Shown piece by piece: positions 1 through 8,922 of a stretch of DNA of 64,000 bases. The notes beneath the pieces were generated by a model. It was given only the letters and a program-made list of their open reading frames with translations. It had not been told where the DNA came from and searched no databases. The position numbers and the translations under genes were made by a program. Source of the stretch: Algoriphagus sp. (GTDB taxonomy: Bacteria > Bacteroidota > Bacteroidia > Cytophagales > Cyclobacteriaceae); NCBI RefSeq assembly GCF_013373065.1, contig NZ_JABXIN010000022.1:62001-126000 (forward strand), written 5' to 3'. Position 1 is the first letter of the stretch, and every line of letters starts with the position of its first letter.

Positions 1-959
1 ATTCGGTTGAGGTGATCTCCTTCATAGCTTTCGTAGAAATGTGGAATCTGATAGGATTCAAGCAATTCATGGAGCTTTTTTGTTGCCTCGCTGATTCCTC
101 TGTCCTGGAGTCCTGCGTCTATTGCAATGGCCTTGAGCTTTTTCAGGCTTAGGATATGTTGATCGACATAGTTCAGTGTACGATTGGCGATGATCTTATT
201 GATCACTTCCTCTTGTGGCTCTCCGTCTTTTGCCGGCAGATCAAGATAAAGAGGTGGATTTTGTGGGTTGGGTGCAAAAGCTGCAGAAGTGGCCAAAGCA
301 GCTATTTCGAAGAAGGAAGTTTCTTGCAATTGATCTGGAGTCAAGCCTTCCAATTTTTCCATCAATTCTGGATTGGTCGAAGCAGTACCATCCATGCAAC
401 AGGGACTGAGGGCATAGATAGCGGCATAGATATCTGGGTTTTTCATACCTAACCGTAAGGTGCCATAGCCTCCCATGGAATGACCAGCTAAGCCTCGGCT
501 ATTTCGGTTCGGGATGGTTCGGTAGTTTTTGTCGATGTAGCTTACCAATTCTTGGGTCACGAAAGTTTCCCAGTCTCCAATGGTGGCCGAACTCGCATAC
601 ATGCTTCCTTTGAATCTGTTGTAGGCATTGGGCATGACTACGATCATTTCTTTGGAAAGACCTTCTGCCAATGATTGCTCGATAACGTTCTGTAAGTTGA
701 TCCAATGATCTTCCCAACCAAACCACTGCGAATCTGTGTCAGTAAACCCATGCAGCATGTACAAGACTGGGAATCGTTTTTCAGGATTTGAAAAGTAAGA
801 GGGAGGAAGGTAAACGGTGACATTCCGATCAGCTGGATCACCAATCAAGTTGCCCTCAAGTGCTTGGCTGTGAATTTTGATCCTTTCTTTTGTGCCTTTC
901 TGGGCGAATAATGAGAAAGACCCACAAATGATTAGGAAAAAGAGAAGTAGTTTTTTCAT
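1..959 (-). CDS. Secreted esterase D-like alpha/beta hydrolase (3' end outside window)
   Basis: The reading frame stays open from an ATG at 957-959 to the window edge (about 319 codons), so the C-terminus is missing. It starts with a signal peptide ([20 protein letters not shown]). The body fits the putative esterase family (esterase D/feruloyl esterase): an oxyanion segment LYMLHGF, the nucleophile elbow GHSMGGYG, and near the edge an Asp (IDAGLQD) and a His (EGDHLNR) that would complete the Ser-Asp-His triad. The likely role is periplasmic or extracellular hydrolysis of carboxylic esters; the substrate is unknown. It is divergent from the amidohydrolase at 1104. Confidence 0.85.
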   Translation of the reverse strand, partial: MKKLLLFFLIICGSFSLFAQKGTKERIKIHSQALEGNLIGDPADRNVTVYLPPSYFSNPEKRFPVLYMLHGFTDTDSQWFGWEDHWINLQNVIEQSLAEGLSKEMIVVMPNAYNRFKGSMYASSATIGDWETFVTQELVSYIDKNYRTIPNRNSRGLAGHSMGGYGTLRLGMKNPDIYAAIYALSPCCMDGTASTNPELMEKLEGLTPDQLQETSFFEIAALATSAAFAPNPQNPPLYLDLPAKDGEPQEEVINKIIANRTLNYVDQHILSLKKLKAIAIDAGLQDRGISEATKKLHELLESYQIPHFYESYEGDHLNR

Positions 960-1103
960 AGGTCATGGATTAAGGTTTGAATAAATGTAGGTTTTACATC
1001 TAGTTCGAGCAAAGTTTTATTCAATAAGCGGATTTAGGGTGATTTTCACTTATTTGATAAACTTTTATTTAAATTCAATCAAACGATACCTACCCTTTGC
1101 CCC

Positions 1104-2483
1104 ATGAAAAAGATCCTGCTTCTTTTAAGTTTAGCTTTTTTGATCATTCTCCCTGCTTTTTCCCAATATCAAATCATTACTGGAGGTTGGGTTTATGATA
1201 CGGAAACCAAAAGTTTCAAAAAGAATTCAGGGATTTACTTGGTGAATGGAATGTTTGGAACGGGGAAAGAAAACGTCACCAATTGGGATGTGAAGAAACT
1301 TTCCGAAGATGATTATATCCTGCCAGGATTGATCGATTTGCATGCACATTATCGGGTTAGCTTTGAAGGGAAAGCCTATGATGATACAGTTGCCATGCCA
1401 AAGATTTTTTTAGCAAATGGTATTACCAGCACCTTTCCTGCAGGTGAAATTGAACCAGAAAAAATGTGGGATTTACAGGAGAAAATAGATGCTGGCCAAA
1501 TTCCAGGACCACGGATTTTGCATTCGGGACCTTATTTTGGTACGGCAGCGCCTGATTGGGATCCGGATATTTCAGAGTCAGCAATCCGACAACGTGTCGA
1601 TGAGTGGGCCAAACGGGGAGCCTATGGATTCAAGGCAAAAGGCGTCACTGCTGAGCAGCTCCAAGTGCTAATTGATCAAGCCCATAAACACCAATTGACC
1701 GTAACCGGGCATCTGAATTCAGGGTATCGAAACTCTATTAATCCTCAGGAAGCGATTGCCATGGGGATCGATCGGGTAGAACATTTTTTAGGAGGACGAT
1801 TGCTGGTTGACTCGGTGGATGCATATCAAAGTTTAAAATCGATGGATCCATCAGACCCAAGATTGGATGAAATTATCCAATTATACATCGAGAACGGAGT
1901 TTACTTTGATGCTACCTTGGCTACCTATGGAGCTATTGGAATGGTAGATTCTCCGATCTTTTTTGATTTCGCCATTGAGAACGAATATTTCACAGATTTC
2001 ACTTTGGACATCATCAAATCAAAGAATACTCCCTCTGCTTTCAATGAACTTTGTGCCCTGATTTATCCGGTGAAGCAGGGGACTTTGAAGCGGTATTACG
2101 AGGCTGGAGGTTTGATTACGGTAGGAACTGACCGGCCCTTGTTATTGGATAATTATCTAGGTGCTGGAATTGGAGGTTTTTTTATTCATAGGGAATTGGC
2201 AGCGATGGTGGAGATTGGAATTCCAGCAGGAGAGGTTATTTATTTGGCGACCCAACAAAATTCAGAAGCTTTGGGTATTGCCGATAAAGCAGGGAGTATT
2301 AGCCCGGGTAAATGGGCAGATATGATGATCATTAGAGGAAATCCAATCGAAGATATCAACCGAACCCGAAGTGTGCACACAGTGGTCAAAGGAGGGAAGT
2401 TTTACTCCTCCCATGATTTAAAAAATGCAGCAAAGGGGAAGTTGGGGCCTTTGGTTGTGGAAGTTCCGGATGAAGATCAATGA
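1104..2483 (+). CDS. Exported amidohydrolase family protein (imidazolonepropionase/prolidase-like)
   Basis: This is a 459-residue protein with a signal peptide of about 21 residues ending AFSQ. The metal-dependent amidohydrolase fold is shown by PGLIDLHAHYR (His80 and His82), a candidate carbamylated Lys in GFKAKGV, further His in TVTGHLNSG and RVEHFLGG, and the late Asp in VGTDRP. The C-terminal segment (GKWADMMIIRGNPIEDI) is typical of the family's beta-sandwich tail. It probably hydrolyses a cyclic amide or dipeptide-like substrate in the periplasm; the substrate cannot be read from sequence. Its last 7 bases overlap the convergent nucleoside hydrolase gene. Confidence 0.85.
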   Translation: MKKILLLLSLAFLIILPAFSQYQIITGGWVYDTETKSFKKNSGIYLVNGMFGTGKENVTNWDVKKLSEDDYILPGLIDLHAHYRVSFEGKAYDDTVAMPKIFLANGITSTFPAGEIEPEKMWDLQEKIDAGQIPGPRILHSGPYFGTAAPDWDPDISESAIRQRVDEWAKRGAYGFKAKGVTAEQLQVLIDQAHKHQLTVTGHLNSGYRNSINPQEAIAMGIDRVEHFLGGRLLVDSVDAYQSLKSMDPSDPRLDEIIQLYIENGVYFDATLATYGAIGMVDSPIFFDFAIENEYFTDFTLDIIKSKNTPSAFNELCALIYPVKQGTLKRYYEAGGLITVGTDRPLLLDNYLGAGIGGFFIHRELAAMVEIGIPAGEVIYLATQQNSEALGIADKAGSISPGKWADMMIIRGNPIEDINRTRSVHTVVKGGKFYSSHDLKNAAKGKLGPLVVEVPDEDQ

Positions 2484-3403
2484 AAAGTTTGATCAAATGA
2501 TTCCCAAAAGTCCTCTTCCATTTTTTCTGTATTGATCCATGTATAAATTTTCACTTTCCTTCGTGTGTTTTCTTCTGGTGTCAAGAATTCCTCGAATCGA
2601 GCCCAATCCGGATGAATAAGTGCTTCGATGATTGCTACATCCCACATAATCCAGTGTTTTTTTTCAGGGTCTTCTTGGGTCCACCATCGAGTATAGGTTT
2701 CCCATCGATCGATCAGATAATCTCCCAATTCGGATTTACCTTTCAGCTGCTGATCCACTTTTTCCTTTTCAAAAACTAAATATTGACTCGTGGTAGCGGA
2801 CATGATGGACAGGTCAAGATTTGGAGTGTCAAATAGAAGATTGACTGCTAGGGTATCATTCCCGGAATTGAACTCCTTTTTGTCAAAGGTATTTGTCTCA
2901 GGATCATGCCAGATACCCAAATAGTGAACCTTAATTTTGGGAATGATGCGAGGCTCTTGGAGAATGGCAGAGGCGACATTGGTGCAGCTTCCCAAAATGA
3001 CCAGATTCAATTTTTCATTTCCAGTCATTTTCAATGCCTCTTGAATGATAAAATCAGAAGCAGGAGAACGTTGGGGTTCTGATTTTGATCGGAGGGGTAA
3101 ATTCGAACCTATTGGTAATGGAATTTCTGTTCTTTTGGCCAATTGGGCGAGTTCTTCATTGATTTTCTGGCTTTCTAAGACCGTTGAATCACTTGCCAAA
3201 GGGGAAATGTGGAATTGAGCAGAAGTGATTCCCTTAATATCCAGTCGGTCGGATGTCATTGCTCCAACCAAAGCGAATAAATCATCCACTTCATTGGCGG
3301 TATCCGCATCGATAATTACGGGGATTTTATTATCCTGATTTTTTGAAGGTAAAAAGTTGACTTGAATAAGGATGAAAAGAGAAATAAGAATTAATTGAGG
3401 CAT
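2477..3403 (-). CDS. Inosine-uridine preferring nucleoside hydrolase family protein
   Basis: The 308-residue protein has an N-terminal hydrophobic stretch (residues 3-18) that may be a signal peptide. The Ca2+-binding signature of the IUNH family is present as IIDADTANEVDDLFAL (family form DTDPGxDD). NLVILGSCTNVASAI and MWDVAIIEAL match the family's second conserved blocks. The family cleaves N-glycosidic bonds of ribonucleosides. Export would place it with periplasmic nucleoside salvage. The usual Pro-Gly of the signature is Ala-Asn here, so substrate preference is uncertain. It is convergent with the amidohydrolase gene. Confidence 0.85.
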   Translation of the reverse strand: MPQLILISLFILIQVNFLPSKNQDNKIPVIIDADTANEVDDLFALVGAMTSDRLDIKGITSAQFHISPLASDSTVLESQKINEELAQLAKRTEIPLPIGSNLPLRSKSEPQRSPASDFIIQEALKMTGNEKLNLVILGSCTNVASAILQEPRIIPKIKVHYLGIWHDPETNTFDKKEFNSGNDTLAVNLLFDTPNLDLSIMSATTSQYLVFEKEKVDQQLKGKSELGDYLIDRWETYTRWWTQEDPEKKHWIMWDVAIIEALIHPDWARFEEFLTPEENTRRKVKIYTWINTEKMEEDFWESFDQTFH

Positions 3404-3577
3404 TTTTTAATGAATTACCAATGGGTGATTTTGAATACAAACCTACACATGAGGATAGAATGGAGCCAATAATTTAAATAAATGTTCATTGGTTTTATTC
3501 CGATCATTCTTTTTCTCCCTATTTGTCAATCCCCACCTTCCAAGGTATCTTTGTCCCTTCATTCTAACGTCTTAGCC

Positions 3578-4453
3578 GTGGCAAATAAAACCATTAAAGT
3601 AGGGATGGTCCAACTCAGTTGCTCTGGGAATGTGGCCGAAAACATGGAAAAAACCATTGCAGGTATTCGAACAGCCGCTCAAAAAGGAGCTCAAGTGGTC
3701 GTCTTGCAGGAACTTTTTAGATCCCTGTATTTCTGTGATGTTGAGGATTATGAAAACTTCAAATTAGCGGAAGCGATTCCTGGACCTTCAACAGATACCC
3801 TAGGTGCGCTGGCCAAAGAGTTGGGGGTGGTAATCGTTGCTTCTCTATTTGAAAAGCGAGCTGAAGGCTTGTATCACAATACCACGGCAGTATTGGATGC
3901 TGATGGTGCCTATTTAGGAAAATACCGTAAAATGCATATTCCGGATGATCCCGGATATTATGAGAAATTTTACTTCACCCCCGGTGATTTAGGATATAAG
4001 GTATTCAAAACCAAGTTCGGGAACATTGGAGTTTTGATCTGTTGGGATCAATGGTATCCGGAGGCGGCTCGAATTACTGCTTTGAAAGGTGCTGACTTTT
4101 TGGTGTATCCTACAGCTATCGGCTGGCACAAGGATCAGGATGAACTTACCAATGAGGAGCAATACGGAGCTTGGCAGACGATTCAACGTTCGCACGCAGT
4201 TGCTAATGGAATTCCGGTTGTCTCAGTCAATCGAACAGGCGTAGAAGGGGAGATGCAATTCTGGGGTGGATCTTTTGTTGCCAACCCTTTTGGAAGAGTC
4301 GTTTACAAAGCGCCCCATTTGGAAGAAGAAATTCATGTGGAGGAATTGGATTTGACTGGTTCAGATCGCTACCGTACGCATTGGCCTTTCCTGAGAGATC
4401 GAAGAATTGATTCTTACGATCCTATCACGAAGCGTTTCCTTGACGAAGACTAA
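3578..4453 (+). CDS. aguB: N-carbamoylputrescine amidase
   Basis: This nitrilase-superfamily enzyme converts N-carbamoylputrescine to putrescine, CO2 and ammonia. The Glu-Lys-Cys triad is visible in VVLQELFRS, KYRKMHIPDDP and VLICWDQWYPE. I chose the GTG at 3578, which gives 291 residues, the family's usual size. An in-frame ATG at 3482 would add 32 residues that resemble a signal peptide, which is unexpected for a cytosolic amidase. An ATG at 3605 is a third option. The stop lies 3 bases before the agmatine deiminase gene, so the two steps are co-transcribed. Confidence 0.88.
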   Translation: MANKTIKVGMVQLSCSGNVAENMEKTIAGIRTAAQKGAQVVVLQELFRSLYFCDVEDYENFKLAEAIPGPSTDTLGALAKELGVVIVASLFEKRAEGLYHNTTAVLDADGAYLGKYRKMHIPDDPGYYEKFYFTPGDLGYKVFKTKFGNIGVLICWDQWYPEAARITALKGADFLVYPTAIGWHKDQDELTNEEQYGAWQTIQRSHAVANGIPVVSVNRTGVEGEMQFWGGSFVANPFGRVVYKAPHLEEEIHVEELDLTGSDRYRTHWPFLRDRRIDSYDPITKRFLDED

Positions 4454-4456
4454 TCC

Positions 4457-5530
4457 ATGAAAGACCTATTTGAATTGGCAAAAAGTGGGGAAGTTACCCC
4501 TGCCGAACTGGGTTACTATTTCCCTGCTGAATTCGCTCCCCAAGAGTCGATGTGGTTATCTTGGCCTCACAAGGAAGCGTCCTGGCCAGGAAAGATCGAT
4601 ACGATTTTTGCTCCCTATTCCCAGTTTATCAAGGAAGTAGCCAAAGGGCAAAAAGTCAATATCAATGTAGCCGATGAGGCGATGAAAGGCTTTGCTTTAG
4701 GCCATTTGGAAAAGGCCGAAGCGGATTTGAGCAAAGTCCATTTTCATTTCTTTCCAACCAATGATGCCTGGTGCCGGGACCATGGACCTGCATTTGTGAT
4801 TAACCCTAAGGCAGAACAAAAGAAGGCTATCGTCAAGTGGAACTACAATGCCTGGGGAGACAAATATCCTCCCTATGATTTGGATAATCAGATTCCGATT
4901 CGAATCGCTGAGGAGTTAGGAATTCCTTGCTTCAAGCCGGGTATCGTGATGGAAGGAGGTTCGGTAGAATTCAATGGAAAAGGAACCTTGCTGACCTCGA
5001 CAGCCTGTCTGCTCAACGAAAACCGGAACCCTCATCTCAATCAGGCCCAAATTGAAAAATACCTTTGTGATTACTATGGCGTAAGTAATATCCTTTGGGT
5101 AGGAGATGGGATTATTGGGGACGATACGGATGGACATATAGATGATATCACTCGATTCGTCAATGAGGATACGGTGGTGACAGTAGTGGAAGAAAACAAG
5201 GTCGATGAAAACCACGAGATCTTAGCGGAAAATCTCAAGCTTCTCCAGAAAATGCGCCTTGAAAACGGCAAACAATTGAATATTGTGGAGCTTCCGATGC
5301 CAAGTCCAGTGATTTGGGAAGATCAGCGTTTACCAGCCTCTTATGCCAATTTTTATATCGGAAATGAGGTGGTGGTTGTTCCAACTTTCAGGGATAAAAA
5401 CGATCAAAAAGCGCTCGATATCCTGACGGATTGCTTTCCGGGAAGAAGGGTAGTAGGGATTGACAGCACTGACATCATTTGGGGCTTGGGATCTTTTCAC
5501 TGCTTGAGTCAGCAAGAACCTGCTGTATAG
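4457..5530 (+). CDS. aguA: Agmatine deiminase
   Basis: The 357-residue protein belongs to the porphyromonas-type peptidyl-arginine deiminase/agmatine deiminase family. It shows CRDHGPAFVI, MEGGSVEFNGKGTLLTS, DTDGHIDD and the C-terminal catalytic Cys in GLGSFHCLSQQEP. It converts agmatine to N-carbamoylputrescine, the substrate of the enzyme encoded 3 bases upstream. The pair therefore forms a complete agmatine-to-putrescine route. No arginine decarboxylase lies in the window, so agmatine must come from elsewhere. Confidence 0.93.
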   Translation: MKDLFELAKSGEVTPAELGYYFPAEFAPQESMWLSWPHKEASWPGKIDTIFAPYSQFIKEVAKGQKVNINVADEAMKGFALGHLEKAEADLSKVHFHFFPTNDAWCRDHGPAFVINPKAEQKKAIVKWNYNAWGDKYPPYDLDNQIPIRIAEELGIPCFKPGIVMEGGSVEFNGKGTLLTSTACLLNENRNPHLNQAQIEKYLCDYYGVSNILWVGDGIIGDDTDGHIDDITRFVNEDTVVTVVEENKVDENHEILAENLKLLQKMRLENGKQLNIVELPMPSPVIWEDQRLPASYANFYIGNEVVVVPTFRDKNDQKALDILTDCFPGRRVVGIDSTDIIWGLGSFHCLSQQEPAV

Positions 5531-5546
5531 AACTAGTTAAAGAGTT

Positions 5547-5673
5547 AAAAAGAGGCTGTTTTATAAATCGGTTTTTTGTCAGCCTGAGCGGAGTCGAAGT
5601 TTATTTCCTGTACCCAGTATTACATTTCGATTTCGCTCAATGTGACACTTTACTTTTTAAACAGCCTCTTTTT
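5547..5673. repeat. Composite intergenic inverted repeat (outer terminator-like arms, inner palindrome)
   Basis: The outer arms AAAAAGAGGCTGTTT (5547-5561) and AAACAGCCTCTTTTT (5659-5673) are perfect reverse complements with A/T tracts, as in a bidirectional terminator. Inside lies a second, imperfect palindrome: 5578-5600 (containing CAGCCTGAGCGGAGTCGAAG) against 5622-5646. The inner motif resembles a dispersed repeat common in Bacteroidota genomes. It fills the gap between convergent aguA and the beta-lactamase-fold gene and carries no ORF of note. Confidence 0.75.
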
Positions 5674-5675
5674 GA

Positions 5676-6878
5676 TTATTCAATGATAGCTTGATAAACC
5701 ATTTGTCTCATTTTATCACCATAATAGCTCGTGTACTGACTGTTTTGAGTCATCAGAAAGGATACCATATTTTCCTTAGGATCAATAAAGAAGTAGGTGC
5801 AATAAGCCCCATTCCAAAAATACTGGCCCTTTGACCCTAAGAGGTCAGCATCAGCCAGATCGACCATGAGTCCAAAACCTAAGCCAAAGCCATAGCCTGG
5901 GTCATAGCTAAGTCCTTCAACATGATTTTGGGTCATCAGTTCAATTGTTTTTGGGCTGAGGTATTGTTTACCATTCCATTCCCCACCATTGAGAAGCATT
6001 CTGGCAAAAATGGAGTAATCTTGCGCAGTAGAAAATAGCCCATGAGTACCCCCAAAAACAGTATTTCCTGAAGTTTTGGTTTGATTGGGCATTTTGATCA
6101 GTTTCCCTTCCTTGGAATATCCATGTAGGGCGATCATGCGTTTTGCTTGTTCATCGTTAAGGTTATAGCCTGTGTCTTTCATATCCAAAGGGTCGAAAAG
6201 TCTCTCTTTTAAAAATTGATCAAATGGCTGGCCCGAGAAAATTTCCACCAACCTTGCCGCTATATCTGGAGAGGCAGAATAATACCACTGTTCGCCCGGT
6301 TGCCCAATTAATGGAATACTGGCAAGCGCCTTTACCCGAGATTCAATACTTGCATGAGGCTGAGCATAGAGCGCATCCCTTACATCAATTTCTTGCTGGG
6401 TAGATCCCAATCCATGTGAAAAACCAGCAGTATGACTTAGAATTTGTGCAATAGTAATCTTTTGCTTTGCAGGATCCGTTTCTCCATTTTTCCCATCCTC
6501 TGGATTTTTTAGTACTCGAAGATTTTTGAATTCAGGAATATAATTTTCAACAGGGTCGGATAAGAAAAATTTCCCTTCCTCATATAACATCATCAATGCT
6601 ACTGTGGCAATGGGCTTGGTCATGGACTGGATGTAAAAAATTTGGTCGTTTTGCATTGGAGTTTTGGCTTCAATATCACTTAAGCCATAGGCCCTTTCGT
6701 AAGCCTTTTCACCGTCTTTGTAAATCAAAACAACGGCCCCCGGAATCTTCCCATTAGAAATTTCGGATTCTAAAAAATTATCATAGCGCTCCAGTCTTTC
6801 TTGCGATAACTGGTTTTGTGCTAATAAAGTGGAAGCGCTGAAGGCGATTGATAGAATAAAAAGAGCTAATTTTTTCAT
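5676..6878 (-). CDS. Serine hydrolase of the class C beta-lactamase fold
   Basis: From the ATG at 6878 the protein has 400 residues with a signal peptide (MKKLALFILSIAFSASTLLAQ). An upstream in-frame start would overlap the ABC ATPase gene and bury this signal, so I reject it. The nucleophile motif is SMTK (SxxK) in IQSMTKPIATVAL; the second motif reads YSAS instead of the YxN of true AmpC enzymes; GGTHGLFST occupies the third motif region. This looks like the esterase/peptidase EstB-like branch rather than a resistance beta-lactamase. It lies 22 bases after the ATPase gene and is probably in the exporter operon. Confidence 0.85.
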   Translation of the reverse strand: MKKLALFILSIAFSASTLLAQNQLSQERLERYDNFLESEISNGKIPGAVVLIYKDGEKAYERAYGLSDIEAKTPMQNDQIFYIQSMTKPIATVALMMLYEEGKFFLSDPVENYIPEFKNLRVLKNPEDGKNGETDPAKQKITIAQILSHTAGFSHGLGSTQQEIDVRDALYAQPHASIESRVKALASIPLIGQPGEQWYYSASPDIAARLVEIFSGQPFDQFLKERLFDPLDMKDTGYNLNDEQAKRMIALHGYSKEGKLIKMPNQTKTSGNTVFGGTHGLFSTAQDYSIFARMLLNGGEWNGKQYLSPKTIELMTQNHVEGLSYDPGYGFGLGFGLMVDLADADLLGSKGQYFWNGAYCTYFFIDPKENMVSFLMTQNSQYTSYYGDKMRQMVYQAIIE

Positions 6879-6900
6879 AATTAATTTGGTGTGTTTGGTT

Positions 6901-7590
6901 TTATGATTTAATGACCCTCCCATCCTCCATTTCAATAATTCTGTCCGTTCCCTCGGCGAATTCTTGATCGTGGGTTACTACCAGCATGGTTTGCTTAAAC
7001 TCCTGGGCGAGTTCCTTGAACTTATTGAAAACGATGTCGGAATTCTTTTTATCCAAATTTCCTGTAGGTTCATCGCCCATGATTAAAAGTGGGTCATTAA
7101 TCAAAGCTCGTGCTATGGCTACACGTTGCTTTTGTCCTCCAGAAAGCTGATACGCTTTTTTTAAGGCATGTTCTTCCATCTCAAAAATTCGAAGCTTTTC
7201 CATGGCCCGATATTCCAATTCTTCCCGAGAGAGTTTTCCCAGTTTCAGTCCCGGAATCATGATGTTTTCTAGGACTGAAAATTCATTTAAGAGGTAATGA
7301 AACTGAAAGACAAAGCCGATTTTTTCATTTCTAAGATGGGCAAGGTAATTTCTGGGTTTTCCAGTGATCAATTCCCCGTCCATGTGGAGCTTGCCTAGGT
7401 AATCGGTGTCCATAGTGGAAAGAATATAGAGTAGGGTGGATTTACCACATCCGGATTTACCCACCACCGAAATAAATTCACCTCGCTTCACTTTAAAGCT
7501 TACCTTTTTGAGGACTTGGGTTTTTGTTGGATTGTAGAAAAATTTTTCAATCCCTTCTGCCTGTAGTACCGTTGGATGATTATTTTTCAT
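6901..7590 (-). CDS. ABC transporter ATP-binding protein (MacB/LolD type)
   Basis: The 229-residue nucleotide-binding domain has Walker A GKSGCGKST, signature LSGGQKQRVAIARAL, Walker B LLIMGDEPTGNLD and the H-loop VVTHDQEF. The GNLD variant after Walker B is typical of the MacB/LolD/FtsE group. It overlaps the permease gene by 4 bases (ATGA), so translation is coupled. Together with the permease and the HlyD-like adaptor upstream it should energise a tripartite-type efflux or secretion system. Confidence 0.9.
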   Translation of the reverse strand: MKNNHPTVLQAEGIEKFFYNPTKTQVLKKVSFKVKRGEFISVVGKSGCGKSTLLYILSTMDTDYLGKLHMDGELITGKPRNYLAHLRNEKIGFVFQFHYLLNEFSVLENIMIPGLKLGKLSREELEYRAMEKLRIFEMEEHALKKAYQLSGGQKQRVAIARALINDPLLIMGDEPTGNLDKKNSDIVFNKFKELAQEFKQTMLVVTHDQEFAEGTDRIIEMEDGRVIKS

Positions 7591-8843
7591 TTTCCTCGAA
7601 TAATGTCCACTGGATCCACTCCACTTGCTTTTCGTGCAGGGAAAAAGCCTGCCAAATAGGTTGTGATCAAGCTAAAACTAGCCCCTATGAAATAGTATTT
7701 CGGATTATAATCAACCGGAAATGTCTTGATGGTAGGTAAGGCCTCTGTTTCAAAGGGAATCTGATCTATTCCCAAACAGGCAAAATATCCAAATATCAAT
7801 CCTATTCCTCCGCCAATCACCCCTATGGAAATGGCGATAGTAATGAAAATCCGATTGACGTCTGTACCGTTAAATCCAATGGCTTTCAGAATAGCAATGG
7901 TGTCTAGCTTCTCATAAATCATCATGTTTAGAATATTATAAATACCAAAACCGGATACGACCAAGAGGGTGATACCTACTGCGTAGCTGATTAAAGTCCT
8001 GATATTCGTACCAGTCTCAAATTGAGCGTTTACAGTTTGGATATCATCCGCGTCGATATTGTAAATCTGCTCGAGTTCACGAGCCATGGAAGGAGCCAAG
8101 TCCAAATTATGTAGCTTCACCTGAATATCTGTCACATAGGAGGGAGGTTCGCCCAGCATTTTTTGAACAGTATTGATGGAGGCAAAGCTGTTTGCATTGT
8201 CATAATCTCCCAATCCGGATTGGTAAAAGCCAACTACCTTGACCTGCATTTTATTTCCTTGTGCAGTTGTGATTTGAATGACGTCCCCAATTCCTGTCAG
8301 CATCCGATCCGCCAAGCCTTTTCCCAAAATGATAGTGTTTGTCTGGTTTAATTCTTCAAAATTTCCAGAAGTCACATAATCTGTAAAGGCAAAAAGTTGG
8401 GCTTCTTTATTGACATCGATCCCGTTAACTACTCCAGTTAGGTCAATGGTACCCACATTAAAAAATACCTGGGCAGCAATTTTTGGACTTACACCCAAAA
8501 CCCGTGGATCATTTTCTAGATTTTGGATGATTTTTTCGGCATTGTAAATCGCCAGTCTGCTCGTGCTGGGTTTGATGGATCGAATGATTTTCCAGGTATT
8601 TTCAAATTCATCGTTGATGTCTACCGGCTGATTGGGATTGGGTTTGATTTCATTATAAAACCGAATGTGAGGTGTTCGATTCAATACCAATCCATCCAAC
8701 ATGGTATTTAGCCCATTCATAAATCCCAAAAGGGTCACAAACATGGTAATACTAAACATGACACCCACTGCAGCAACAGCGGTTTGTTTAAACCTAGCCA
8801 ACATGAGGGCTCGTGAAAGTTCAAAAATCAAGGACCATTTCAT
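7587..8843 (-). CDS. ABC transporter permease, FtsX/MacB type
   Basis: The 418-residue protein has one N-terminal membrane segment (about residues 19-43, in AVGVMFSITMFVTLLGFMNG), a large periplasmic domain (MacB-PCD-like, about 45-280) and three C-terminal segments, ending FFPARKASGVDPVDIIRGK, a tail typical of FtsX-like permeases. The substrate is unknown; the family includes macrolide, lipoprotein and glycolipid exporters. The adaptor gene lies 79 bases upstream and the ATPase gene overlaps by 4. Confidence 0.88.
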   Translation of the reverse strand: MKWSLIFELSRALMLARFKQTAVAAVGVMFSITMFVTLLGFMNGLNTMLDGLVLNRTPHIRFYNEIKPNPNQPVDINDEFENTWKIIRSIKPSTSRLAIYNAEKIIQNLENDPRVLGVSPKIAAQVFFNVGTIDLTGVVNGIDVNKEAQLFAFTDYVTSGNFEELNQTNTIILGKGLADRMLTGIGDVIQITTAQGNKMQVKVVGFYQSGLGDYDNANSFASINTVQKMLGEPPSYVTDIQVKLHNLDLAPSMARELEQIYNIDADDIQTVNAQFETGTNIRTLISYAVGITLLVVSGFGIYNILNMMIYEKLDTIAILKAIGFNGTDVNRIFITIAISIGVIGGGIGLIFGYFACLGIDQIPFETEALPTIKTFPVDYNPKYYFIGASFSLITTYLAGFFPARKASGVDPVDIIRGK

Positions 8844-8922
8844 GTGTTAAAAATTTGCTTTTTAATGGTCCCAAGGCTCATTACATTATAAATTATATTT
8901 CTGCTTTTCCTCACGCCTGGTA

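Noticed and set aside
156..844. Short ORFs on both strands at the left edge
   Set aside because: They overlap, in other frames, a continuous minus-strand esterase frame with signal peptide and GHSMGG motif, and resemble no known protein.
5547..5673. Insertion sequence or CRISPR-like array
   Set aside because: Only one inverted-repeat unit, no spacers and no transposase; best described as a composite palindromic repeat.
6879..6935. Upstream start for the beta-lactamase-fold gene
   Set aside because: It would overlap the ABC ATPase gene and place 19 residues before a clean signal peptide.
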